From Zoogloea sp. (lineage in GTDB: Bacteria > Pseudomonadota > Gammaproteobacteria > Burkholderiales > Rhodocyclaceae): a stretch of DNA of 34,098 nucleotides. Position numbers and translations under genes: made by a program. Within the stretch, counting starts at the first letter, position 1. Every line of letters begins with the position of its first letter. The notes below the pieces were generated by a model, which saw only the letters and a program-made list of their open reading frames with translations, had not been told where the DNA came from and did not search any database. Positions 1 to 7,463 of the stretch are shown here, in pieces. The stretch lies in assembly GCF_017302315.1 (NCBI RefSeq), contig NZ_JAFLDT010000045.1:1-34098 (forward strand), read 5' to 3'.

Positions 1-17
1 CGATAATCCCACAAATA

Positions 18-49
18 AAAAATCCCCTTTCGCTTGAAAGGGGATTTTT
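18..49 (+). terminator. Rho-independent terminator in AT-rich left edge
   Basis: A perfect 14-bp stem (18-31 AAAAATCCCCTTTC with 36-49) closes a GCTT loop and ends in a run of five T. The left arm begins with A residues, so it could work in both directions. It would end a gene lying left of the window. It sits in DNA of about 41% GC (hand count of 1-116), unlike the rest of the window. Confidence 0.8.
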
Positions 50-116
50 CATTAATGATGATGACTTCCGCTCCCAAAGGCATGTTCATACACCAGCAAC
101 GCATAATACTTCCACG

Positions 117-236
117 GGAAAGCTGGGGCGACTCATCGTCGGTCCCTTTGCGGACCGGCGTGAGGCGCTGGCTGCTCAGGCCCGCCTGCGTGAAAAGGGG
201 GTCGATTCCGGCATGCTGCTGCCCCTGGGGCGTTGA
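117..236 (+). pseudogene. C-terminal fragment of a SPOR-domain protein
   Basis: Read in frame from 117 to the TGA at 234-236, this encodes about 39 residues that include RLIVGPFADRREALAAQARL and then LREKGVDSGMLLP. That is the second half of a SPOR (peptidoglycan-binding) domain: the V-GPF strand, the A-rich helix and the last strand. The first half of the domain is absent. Upstream codons stay open to the window edge, but they run through the terminator hairpin and AT-rich DNA and look non-coding. No start codon or ribosome site precedes the fragment. GC content jumps from about 41% (1-116) to about 68% (117-236), so the boundary is abrupt. It is either a decayed gene remnant or the real 3' end of a gene joined to foreign sequence at a contig edge. 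Confidence 0.65.
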
Positions 237-246
237 GCCCCGCGGT

Positions 247-371
247 CAGAGGGTATGAATAAATCTGCTGCGCGATCCGATTTCGCCCCTGCGATGCTCA
301 CCGTACCCTTGTACGGCTGCGCTTCTCGAGGCGAACTCGAACCGCTCGCTACGATTTCTTCACACCCTCTC
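247..371 (+). repeat. Dispersed palindromic repeat, copy 1
   Basis: The core at 261-360 matches the reverse complement of 10041-10140 at 80 of 100 positions without gaps (hand alignment). The centre is an inverted pair, CCGTAC (301-306) and GTACGG (311-316). Outside the core, 247-259 pairs with 359-371 at 11 of 13 positions, so the whole element could fold into one long imperfect hairpin. It lies between the SPOR fragment on the plus strand and a minus-strand gene ending at 377, so it sits at a convergent junction. No reading frame explains it. A bidirectional terminator or 3'-end stability element is a reasonable guess. Confidence 0.75.
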
Positions 372-376
372 AGTGG

Positions 377-598
377 TCAGGCCGCGATGATGGAGAGGGC
401 GTGACCGGTACGGCAACGCAATGCAAGTACCGGTTTCTGCGCCGGTGCTTCGGTGGCCCAGATGGCCGCCTGATCGCCGAGGTTGCGTGCGATTTCGTAG
501 CCGCGCTGCTTTAGCCAGGCTGGATCGAGATGTTCGGCAACCAGACGCGGCTTTTCCGGATGCTGGGGGTGGGCCAGGACGAGACGGAAGATTTCCAT
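377..598 (-). CDS. Hypothetical 73-residue protein
   Basis: A small protein starting MEIFRLVLAHPQHPEKP and ending GHALSIIAA. I do not recognise the family. I chose the ATG at 598 because GGAG lies six bases upstream; a longer reading from TTG at 631 has no such support. There is no signal peptide or membrane segment. It has a single Cys, a basic/Pro N-terminal third and an alternating hydrophobic C-terminus, which suggests a small folded cytoplasmic domain. It follows the c-di-GMP response regulator on the same strand by 75 bases and may be co-transcribed with it. Repeat copy 1 lies immediately downstream. A link to the signalling genes is inference from position only. Confidence 0.6.
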   Translation of the reverse strand: MEIFRLVLAHPQHPEKPRLVAEHLDPAWLKQRGYEIARNLGDQAAIWATEAPAQKPVLALRCRTGHALSIIAA

Positions 599-673
599 GG
601 CGGTCTCCACAGGGATTCGATTGGATGCCAATCTAGCGGCCGAGTGTGACGGTTGTTGGTGGCGGCAGGAAAA

Positions 674-2887
674 TCAGGGGGTGAGAGCGGGGGCCGGCGG
701 CGGAACCGCCCCGGGGAGCCGGAAGTCCTGGAGGATCCGGGTGGCGTCTTCGGCGCTGATGGGCCGGGAAAAGAGAAATCCCTGCATCTCGTCGCAGCCG
801 AGGGTTTCAAGGGCGTTCATCTGATCGTCGCGCTCCACGCCTTCGGCAGCGAGCCGTATGTCAAAGCCACGGGCGATGCCTGCAATGGCGCTGACGATGG
901 GGTGATCTTCGGTGCTCTTGATGTTCCGGACAAAACTCCGGTCGATCTTGAGGCGCGTCACGCCGCAACGGCGCAGATAGGCGAGGGACGAATAGCCGGT
1001 GCCGAAGTCGTCAATGGCGATACCGATGCCGAGTTCCCGCAGGCTCTGCATGCGTCGTGAGACCTTGTCATCCTGTTCGAGGAGCAATCTTTCTGTGATC
1101 TCCACTTCAAGGCTGTCAGCGGGCAGGCCGTAGCGCGCCAGGACGCGGGAGACAACATCGTCGAGATCCGAGTGGTCGAAGTCCCGGGCGGACAGGTTGG
1201 TGGACAGGCGCAGGTTGGGGTAGCGACGACGCCAGGATGAAAACTGGGCGCAGGCGGTGTCCAGCACCCAACGGGTGATTTCGTGAATGATCCCGGCTTC
1301 CTCGGCCATCTGGATGAAGCGGGAGGGGGCCACCACGCCGTGGACCGGGTGGCGCCAGCGCACCAGTGCCTCCATGCCGGTAATCGCGCCGCGGGACAGG
1401 CTGATCAGGGGCTGGTAATGCAGTTCCAGTTCCTTGCGGCCGAGTGCCAGGTGGAGCTCTTTTTCAAGGGAAATCCGCGCTCGATAAGTGGCGTGCATGT
1501 CGGGAGAGAAGAAGCTGAAGGCGTTGCCGCCGCTTCCCTTTACCTGGTGCATGGCCACACTGGCGTGCTGGATCAGGTCGTCGGCGCTGTCTCCGTCCTC
1601 CGGGTGAAGAGCTGCACCGAGGCTGATGGTGGCGGTGAATTCTCCGTCGACAACCGGGAAAGGGTTGCGGAAGGCCTGCAGGATCTTGTCCGCAATGGCT
1701 GTGGCGTCGGCCTTGGTGCCCACGTCGGGGAGCAGGACGAGAAACTCGTCGGATCCGTGGCGGGTCAGGGAGTCGCCCTTGCGCAGGCATTGCCGCAGGC
1801 GTGTGGCCACGGCCCGCAACAGGGTGTCCCCTTCACCCTGTCCGTAGGTGTCGTTCACCAGCTTGAAGCGGTCCATGTCGATGAACATGACGGCGATATG
1901 GGTCTTGCGCCGTTTGGCCTGGGCGATGGACAAGTTCAGGCGGTCGCAGAACAGGTCACGGTTGGGGAGATGGGTGAGCGGGTCGTGGAAGCAGTGGTCG
2001 CCATGACCCTGCTCGTGGAGTCGGTAGCCCGGCAGGCTCCGCGCAGCACCGTAGGTTCCGGCGTAGTGGATTGCAGCGCGGGAATCGGTACGGTTGTAGA
2101 TCCCCATGGCGTTGAGCACGATACTGACCGGGCCATGCTCGTCGCTTTCCACATTGCCGAACGGGTTGCGGGTGAGACGTAGCGCCAGATTGCTGGTGGC
2201 CCGCGGGCCGGTCCGCCGTTCATTGAACGAGAAGCGTGCCCGTTCGAGATCCTCGGGATAGACGATCTCGGAAAAGTGCTTGCCGAGCAAGGCGCTGCGT
2301 GGGTGACCGAGGAGCGACTCGATGCGCTGGTTCAGGTAGCTGAAGCGACCGTCGGCATCAAGGGTGTAGATCAGGTCGAGGGAGTTTTCGACCAGATAGC
2401 GATGCATCTGCTCGGAGGATTCCAGGCGTTGCCGGGTCTGCCGCCGGCTGCGTTCAGTCTGGCGCTTGGCAAGGGTTTTTGCGACCGAGCGGCGTAACTG
2501 TTCGGCGCTGTAGGGTTTGATGAGGAAGTCGGCCGCTCCGCGCCGCAGGGCGCCGACAGCGGCTTCGACGGACTGTTCGGCGCTGATCATGATCACCGAT
2601 TCACGGCGGTCATGGCTGAGCAGCCAGTCCATCACCGCCAGGCCAGAGGCATCCGGCAGGCGGTAGTCCAGGACGATCAGGTCATAGGCGGCTGCATTGA
2701 GGCGTGCAAGTGCTTCGGCAACGGTACCGCACTCCTCGATCAGTCGGTCGTCCGCTTGCAGGAGAGCGGTGATGGAGCGTGCGAGGGACGGTTCGTCGTC
2801 GATGACCAGGATGCGGACAAGAGCCTCGGCTGTTGCACGCCGCTGCCCCTCCGGTGGGAAGGGTTGCCCTTTCCAGGGGATGAGCAT
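674..2887 (-). CDS. Response regulator with REC-PAS-GGDEF-EAL domains
   Basis: A 737-residue cytoplasmic protein. Start ATG at 2887 has GGGAG five bases upstream. Domains in order: REC (about 25-140; acidic DD at 30-31, phospho-acceptor D74 in VLDYRLP, K124), PAS (about 160-285), GGDEF (about 300-465) and EAL (about 475-725). The GGDEF signature reads GSDEF (378-382), a one-residue departure. The product-inhibition site R369-x-x-D372 is kept. The EAL domain looks catalytically complete: EAL 506-508, the Asn in NLSARDF, the Glu in EITE, DDFGTGYSS 626-634, LKID and EGVE. I infer c-di-GMP phosphodiesterase activity, with the GGDEF domain either weakly active or acting as a GTP sensor. It lies 57 bases after the HDOD-histidine kinase, its likely phosphate donor. 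Confidence 0.9.
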   Translation of the reverse strand: MLIPWKGQPFPPEGQRRATAEALVRILVIDDEPSLARSITALLQADDRLIEECGTVAEALARLNAAAYDLIVLDYRLPDASGLAVMDWLLSHDRRESVIMISAEQSVEAAVGALRRGAADFLIKPYSAEQLRRSVAKTLAKRQTERSRRQTRQRLESSEQMHRYLVENSLDLIYTLDADGRFSYLNQRIESLLGHPRSALLGKHFSEIVYPEDLERARFSFNERRTGPRATSNLALRLTRNPFGNVESDEHGPVSIVLNAMGIYNRTDSRAAIHYAGTYGAARSLPGYRLHEQGHGDHCFHDPLTHLPNRDLFCDRLNLSIAQAKRRKTHIAVMFIDMDRFKLVNDTYGQGEGDTLLRAVATRLRQCLRKGDSLTRHGSDEFLVLLPDVGTKADATAIADKILQAFRNPFPVVDGEFTATISLGAALHPEDGDSADDLIQHASVAMHQVKGSGGNAFSFFSPDMHATYRARISLEKELHLALGRKELELHYQPLISLSRGAITGMEALVRWRHPVHGVVAPSRFIQMAEEAGIIHEITRWVLDTACAQFSSWRRRYPNLRLSTNLSARDFDHSDLDDVVSRVLARYGLPADSLEVEITERLLLEQDDKVSRRMQSLRELGIGIAIDDFGTGYSSLAYLRRCGVTRLKIDRSFVRNIKSTEDHPIVSAIAGIARGFDIRLAAEGVERDDQMNALETLGCDEMQGFLFSRPISAEDATRILQDFRLPGAVPPPAPALTP

Positions 2888-2944
2888 TGTGACTCCCTGA
2901 TGTGGGTCTAGTGTTCTGCAGCCCAATCATGCACTAAATCATAC

Positions 2945-5044
2945 CTACGCCGCCAGCGGCATGAAGATTTGGAATACCGTTCCGGAGCCAAGCTGGCTGC
3001 GGCACAGGATGGTACCTCCGTTAGTTGTGACGAGGTCGCGTACCACCGCGAGGCCCACGCCTCCCCCGGGTTTGGTGCTGTTTCTCGGCCCCCCGGCGAA
3101 GAGGGTCTGTACACGTTCCGCGGGCATCCCCGGGCCATTGTCCACCACCCGGATCTCCAGGCACGGACTGCCGTTGGCGTTGATGCCGGCCACCGCCGAG
3201 ACGGTGAGTTTGCCGCCTTCCGGGATTGCTTCGGCCGCGTTCTTGTAGAGGTTCAGGAGCACCTGCTTGAGCGCGTCCGGCGGAATGGCTGCAGCCGGCA
3301 GATTGGGTGAGGTGTGCAGTTCGAAGTGTATGCCCCGGCGAGCGAACAGGGCTTCTCCGTAGAGGGCTCGCAGATCGTGGAGGATCTCGGCGACGCCACT
3401 GTGAGCCGGACCTGCCGGAAGCGTACCGGTGAAGTCGCTGGTCTTGCGGATCAGAGCGCCAACCCGGTCGAGTTCGTCGCTGAGAAGGTTGAGTTGCTCC
3501 TTGAGGGTCGCATCTTCGACCTTCTCGTCGATGATTCCGAGGTAGGTCTTGATGACGGTCAGTGGATTGCTGGCCTCATGGGCGATGCGCCGGGCGTGAT
3601 CGACATAGCGGCGGCCGACGGTTTCCTCCACCTCGCGACGCATGCGCTCTTCAGAGTTCCGTTCGGAGATACGCACCGTCGCGGCATCGGTGAGGAGCCT
3701 GCGCAGGTTGTGGTCAGTCTCGTCGCCCGCATTCTCGTTGCTGGGGCAGGGAAATACCGCCACACCCGATTCAAGACCGTTGTTCCAGGGTACGCACAGC
3801 AGACCGTCGCTGGCCAGCCAGCGGGCCAACTGCCAATCGGCCGCGCAGCGCCCGGGCGGGCGGGGGGAGGCCTGAAAGCGGGTCTCGACGTTGTCCCGAT
3901 AGGCCTCGGCGATGACACTGTTGGGGTCGTCGATGGCGATGCTGATCTGGTTCAAGCCCGGATGGGCAGGGTTGGCGGCTCCGGTCAGATCACCGCCTTC
4001 AAGGGGTTTGATGAACAATACCGGGGCGTCAAGTCCGAGTAGAAGCCGGGAGGCGAGGCTGAAGTCCGTCCAGGCCGAGCTGCCCCTGCCGAAACTGCTT
4101 CGGGCAAAGGCACCGAGCGCTGCGCGGGCGATGCCGGAGTCGATACCTCCCGGACTGGCGGCAGCGTTGCCCGCAGGGCCCCAGGGGCGTGAGAGCATGG
4201 CGGTTTCGACCGGAAGACCGAGCGCGCCAGCCCGATCCTGAATCGTGCGGGTGGTGTCGGCCAGCAGGCTGACGAGAATCGATCCATCCAGCCGGGTGAG
4301 GCGGCAGGCATTCTCGAGGCTGAGCGGCGCCTGGGTCGTCCGGTAGTTGGCAAGCTCTTCGGCGGCGGCCGTAATGCGAACCAGGGGGTGGGCGGTGACG
4401 AGGCTGGCCGCCTCGGCCTGATGCAGGGCAATGGCGTCGGAAATCCCGGCGGGCAGGCCGCAGCGGCTCGCCAGGATGGAGGAAATCTCTGCGTGATCCT
4501 CGTTGAAACGTTCCAGTTCGCTGGCCGTCAGGGTGCGTTCATCGGGGATGTCCGCCAGCATTTGAAGGTAATCGTCCGCATATTCGATCAGCCACAGCAA
4601 GCCGATGTCGTGGAGAAGGCCGGCCGAATAGGCCTCGTCAGGAGACACATAGCCGGACTCGCGGGCAATCTGTGAAGAGAGTTCCGCAACGAACTGGCTG
4701 TGCAGGCAGTGGTGGCGGTGGACGCCGATGTCGACCCGATGCTGGGCTTGCTGAACGATATGCCGCAAGGCCCAGGCCTGGAGAAGACCGGCGTCGGTAT
4801 TGTCGACACGTTGAGCGATGGCTTCCAGCAGGGAGGCTGACTCATGCTTTTCGAGGGGGGCGGTCTGCAGCAGTTCGAACACCAGCACCGGATCGAGCGT
4901 GATGATGCGTGCCGCCTCTCTCGCAGAAGGGGCTCCGCCGGAAAGCACCCGCAGAAGGGCCGTGGCGGTCTCGCGCAGGCCGGGCAGGCGTATGGTGGGC
5001 ACCACAGCAGGGCGTCGCAACAGGGAGGTTCGAGTGGTTTGCAT
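2945..5044 (-). CDS. HDOD-domain sensor histidine kinase
   Basis: 699 residues with no transmembrane segment, so a cytoplasmic sensor. The N-terminal 270 residues form an HDOD domain that, unusually, keeps an HD doublet (H145-D146 in AGLLHDIGLL). A middle region (about 310-460) is GAF-like in position but not clearly recognisable. The kinase core follows: H-box with H489 in RRIAHEASNPLT, N-box N598/N602, G1 with D635 in VVDNGPGMP, and G2 GGGVGLAVV (660-668). The protein ends right after the HATPase domain, with no receiver. The 57-base gap to the REC-PAS-GGDEF-EAL gene argues for a cognate pair in one transcript. The start has a poor Shine-Dalgarno match, so the N-terminus is less certain than the rest. 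The signal sensed is unknown. Confidence 0.88.
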   Translation of the reverse strand: MQTTRTSLLRRPAVVPTIRLPGLRETATALLRVLSGGAPSAREAARIITLDPVLVFELLQTAPLEKHESASLLEAIAQRVDNTDAGLLQAWALRHIVQQAQHRVDIGVHRHHCLHSQFVAELSSQIARESGYVSPDEAYSAGLLHDIGLLWLIEYADDYLQMLADIPDERTLTASELERFNEDHAEISSILASRCGLPAGISDAIALHQAEAASLVTAHPLVRITAAAEELANYRTTQAPLSLENACRLTRLDGSILVSLLADTTRTIQDRAGALGLPVETAMLSRPWGPAGNAAASPGGIDSGIARAALGAFARSSFGRGSSAWTDFSLASRLLLGLDAPVLFIKPLEGGDLTGAANPAHPGLNQISIAIDDPNSVIAEAYRDNVETRFQASPRPPGRCAADWQLARWLASDGLLCVPWNNGLESGVAVFPCPSNENAGDETDHNLRRLLTDAATVRISERNSEERMRREVEETVGRRYVDHARRIAHEASNPLTVIKTYLGIIDEKVEDATLKEQLNLLSDELDRVGALIRKTSDFTGTLPAGPAHSGVAEILHDLRALYGEALFARRGIHFELHTSPNLPAAAIPPDALKQVLLNLYKNAAEAIPEGGKLTVSAVAGINANGSPCLEIRVVDNGPGMPAERVQTLFAGGPRNSTKPGGGVGLAVVRDLVTTNGGTILCRSQLGSGTVFQIFMPLAA

Positions 5045-5080
5045 GAAGGATGCACATATTTCGCAGATCTTGTGCTTTGG

Positions 5081-5108
5081 ATTCTAACCGTGCCCCCCCC
5101 GTACCCAA
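5081..5108 (-). promoter_or_regulatory. Candidate sigma-70 promoter for the HDOD-kinase operon
   Basis: On the minus strand, TTGGGT (5103-5108) and TAGAAT (5081-5086) are separated by 16 bases, about 37 bases upstream of the kinase start. The -10 matches consensus at 5 of 6 positions and the -35 at 3 of 6. The spacer holds an eight-base G run. It sits in the 199-base gap after the upstream HDOD gene, which otherwise shows nothing I can name. Confidence 0.35.
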
Positions 5109-5243
5109 CTGTGACATAAGTTTGCGAAAGGCCGGCAGTGCAACGCCAATCGTGACTCAGTTCGCAATCACAGGCATGACCAGCAATGCCGCAGCGGGTG
5201 CCCGGCGTTCCGATCGTTGATCCCGGCCAGGCCCCCGGGGCCG

Positions 5244-6383
5244 CTAGCCGAACTGGAGGCTGTCGGCGAAGGCCAGGGCTTCGAGATGCGCCCGGTTGAT
5301 TTGTTCGCTCGAAATGTGCAGATCCGAGGCGAGGGTAGCGAGGCTCTTGTCGTCGAAGCTCTCGAGGGCCCTGGCCAGTTTCAGGAATGGCGCGTACACG
5401 CCGTCACCGGTCAGCAGGGCGTCGGCAATGGGGCCGGGAAGGTGCATCTCCTCGAGCGCTGCCTGCAGGCTTGCCCCGAGGAGGAGGTGAAGCATGGAGA
5501 AGGCGCCGGTGATGAAGAGGTTGTCCAGCTCGCCCTTGTCGAAGAAAGTGGCACCGATCTTCTCCATGAATCGTCCGCGGGCGATGGCGGTCTGCATCAG
5601 CGCCGGGGCGGCGGGGTCGCGACTGGCCGAGACGAGCAGGACGGAAAGCCACTTGTTGAGCTTCTCGTAGCCCAGGATGGTGACCGCATGGCGGAAGGAC
5701 TGGATCTCGCACATCAGTCCGAAACCGGCTGAATTGATGTATCTGAGCAACTTGTAGGACAGTGCCACGTCCTGCTTGAGGACAGTCTCGATTTCCTTCA
5801 CTTCAGCGTTGCGGCGTACCAGATTCATCAAACGCACGATCTGGGCGTGGGAGGGCGCCAGCTTGCCGTTGCCCGTGACGCCACGCAGGAAGAACCACCC
5901 TGAGGCACCGTCGTAGCCCTGGATGATGGCATTGCGGAAATCAGGTACGTCCGACAGGCCCCAGGCCAGGGCCAGGCCGGGCGGATCGGCCGGCAGGGTC
6001 TGACGTTTGGCGTCGATGATCACGAAGCGCCAGGGTACGTTGGCGGGCAGCACGGTGTCGTGCTGATACCAGGTCAGATTGAGGCTGATGCCGGCAGCCT
6101 GGAGCTGCGGGATGAGCGACAGGGTGAGCGGGTGGGCGATGGACTGGACCGGGATCTCGATCATGGCGTTTGCGGGCGCGATCCAGTTCAGCAGATCCGG
6201 TGTCGGCACCAGCTTGTAGAGGCTGATGAAGACCGGATGGGTGGCCGGCCATACGTCGGCCAGACCGTCCAGGGCCTCCACGGCCTGGGAAACCGACGCC
6301 GCATGCACGATCAGCCGGTTGGCAGTGATCTTGTGTTGTTTGTTGATGACCGGTTCGCGGGTGATCAGGGCGGCATTGCTCAT
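5244..6383 (-). CDS. HDOD protein with degenerate EAL-like N-terminus
   Basis: 379 residues. The C-terminal part from about residue 195 is a typical HDOD domain (EIETVLKQDVALSYKLLRYI followed by NSAGF). The N-terminal 190 residues have the layout of the EAL half of YuxH-type EAL-HDOD proteins, including the GYDGASGWFFLRG segment at the place where active EAL enzymes read G-x-x-x-Q-G-x-x-x. No EAL motif, DDFG loop or metal-binding residues can be found, so it is probably a non-enzymatic scaffold or c-di-GMP-linked regulator. It follows the ferredoxin reductase by 24 bases and precedes the HDOD-kinase by 199 bases, all on the same strand. The exact partner is unknown. The start at 6383 has only a weak ribosome site. 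Confidence 0.82.
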   Translation of the reverse strand: MSNAALITREPVINKQHKITANRLIVHAASVSQAVEALDGLADVWPATHPVFISLYKLVPTPDLLNWIAPANAMIEIPVQSIAHPLTLSLIPQLQAAGISLNLTWYQHDTVLPANVPWRFVIIDAKRQTLPADPPGLALAWGLSDVPDFRNAIIQGYDGASGWFFLRGVTGNGKLAPSHAQIVRLMNLVRRNAEVKEIETVLKQDVALSYKLLRYINSAGFGLMCEIQSFRHAVTILGYEKLNKWLSVLLVSASRDPAAPALMQTAIARGRFMEKIGATFFDKGELDNLFITGAFSMLHLLLGASLQAALEEMHLPGPIADALLTGDGVYAPFLKLARALESFDDKSLATLASDLHISSEQINRAHLEALAFADSLQFG

Positions 6384-6407
6384 GGGCGCAGGGTTCCGGT
6401 GTGGAGC

Positions 6408-7436
6408 TCAGGCGGCTCGGGCGTCGTTCGAGTAGCTGAAGGCGTCGGCAAAAAACGCCTCCGGTGGCAGGCCACAGCGCCCGGTGAGATCCGCTCGGGC
6501 GGCTTCGATCATTGCTGGCGAGCCGCAGGCGTAGACCTCATGGCCGGAAAGATCGGGCAAATCGGCCATGAGGGCATGATGAGCGAAACCGCTGCGGCCC
6601 GTCCAGCCATCACTGGCCGGGGCGTCGGAAAGCACCGGTACGAACTGGAAGCCAGGCAAGCGCGCTTCCCAGCCACGAGCGATGTCGAACTGATAGAGGC
6701 CGGCCAGGTCGCGGCTGCCCCAGTAGAGGGTCATGGGGCGTTTCAGACCGGTGGCGATGGCGTTCTCGACGATGCTCTTGATCGGGGCAAAACCGGTGCC
6801 GCCCGCCAGCAGAATGACGGGGCGGACGGAGTCTTCGCGCAGGCGGAAGCTGCCCAAGGGGCCTTCGAAACGCAGGATGTCCTTTTCCTTGAGCTTTTCG
6901 AACACATGGGTGGTGAATTGGCCACCGGGGACAAGCCGGATGTGCAGTTCAAGGTGGTCGGCACCCGTGGGGGCGTTGGCAATCGAGAAGCTGCGGCGTT
7001 TGCCGTCGGCGAGAAGGAAGTCGATGTACTGGCCGGCCACGAACTGGAACTTCTCACTGGCCGGCAGCTTGATCTCGAGGACGATCACGTCGGCACCGAT
7101 GCGGGTCAGTTTCTGCACCCGGCAGGGCAGTTTCTTGACCGGAATGTCCCCGGCGCGGCTGACCTGACGCACTTCGATGACCAGGTCGGAACGCGGTGTC
7201 GCGCAACACAGCAGGGCCATACCGGCATCGCGGTCGGCCGCGGTGAGGGTCGATTCGGAGTAACGGCCCTGATCCACATGGCCCGACACGATCTTGCTCT
7301 TGCATACACCGCAGGCCCCGTCACGGCAGCTATAGGGAAGGAGCAGGCCCTTGGCCAGGGCAGAGGCGAGAATGGTGTCTTCACTGCCGGCTTCAAAATG
7401 GAGGCCGCTGGGTTGGAGGGTGACCTGGAACGACAT
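6408..7436 (-). CDS. 2Fe-2S ferredoxin-NAD(P)H reductase, CDP-6-deoxyglucoseen reductase-like
   Basis: 342 residues. The N-terminus is a plant-type ferredoxin domain with C37-x4-C42-x2-C45 (SCRDGACGVC) and a fourth ligand at C77 or C78. It is followed by an FAD-binding barrel (RSFSIANAP) and an NAD(P)-binding domain (GGTGFAPIKS, then CGSPAM). Such proteins pass electrons from NAD(P)H through FAD to the iron-sulfur centre and then to a partner oxygenase or dehydratase. The best-known relative is the reductase of 3,6-dideoxysugar synthesis, but no sugar-nucleotide genes are nearby, so the electron acceptor is unknown. I take ATG 7436 as the start, because translation further upstream runs into the divergent gene and reads as unstructured sequence. 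Its start is only 27 bases from the divergent gene at 7464. Confidence 0.87.
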   Translation of the reverse strand: MSFQVTLQPSGLHFEAGSEDTILASALAKGLLLPYSCRDGACGVCKSKIVSGHVDQGRYSESTLTAADRDAGMALLCCATPRSDLVIEVRQVSRAGDIPVKKLPCRVQKLTRIGADVIVLEIKLPASEKFQFVAGQYIDFLLADGKRRSFSIANAPTGADHLELHIRLVPGGQFTTHVFEKLKEKDILRFEGPLGSFRLREDSVRPVILLAGGTGFAPIKSIVENAIATGLKRPMTLYWGSRDLAGLYQFDIARGWEARLPGFQFVPVLSDAPASDGWTGRSGFAHHALMADLPDLSGHEVYACGSPAMIEAARADLTGRCGLPPEAFFADAFSYSNDARAA

Positions 7437-7463
7437 GATGGGTGGCCGTGAGATAATCGAAGG

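Noticed and set aside
34-258. A 74-codon reading from TTG at 34
   Set aside because: It crosses the terminator hairpin and runs out of frame with the SPOR-like sequence, with Cys/Trp/Arg-rich composition.
5215-5243. GC-rich hairpin after the HDOD gene as a terminator
   Set aside because: No T-tract, and short GC palindromes are common at this base composition.
6060-7451. A 463-codon frame antisense to the ferredoxin reductase and HDOD gene
   Set aside because: It spans two real genes on the other strand and shows no domain.
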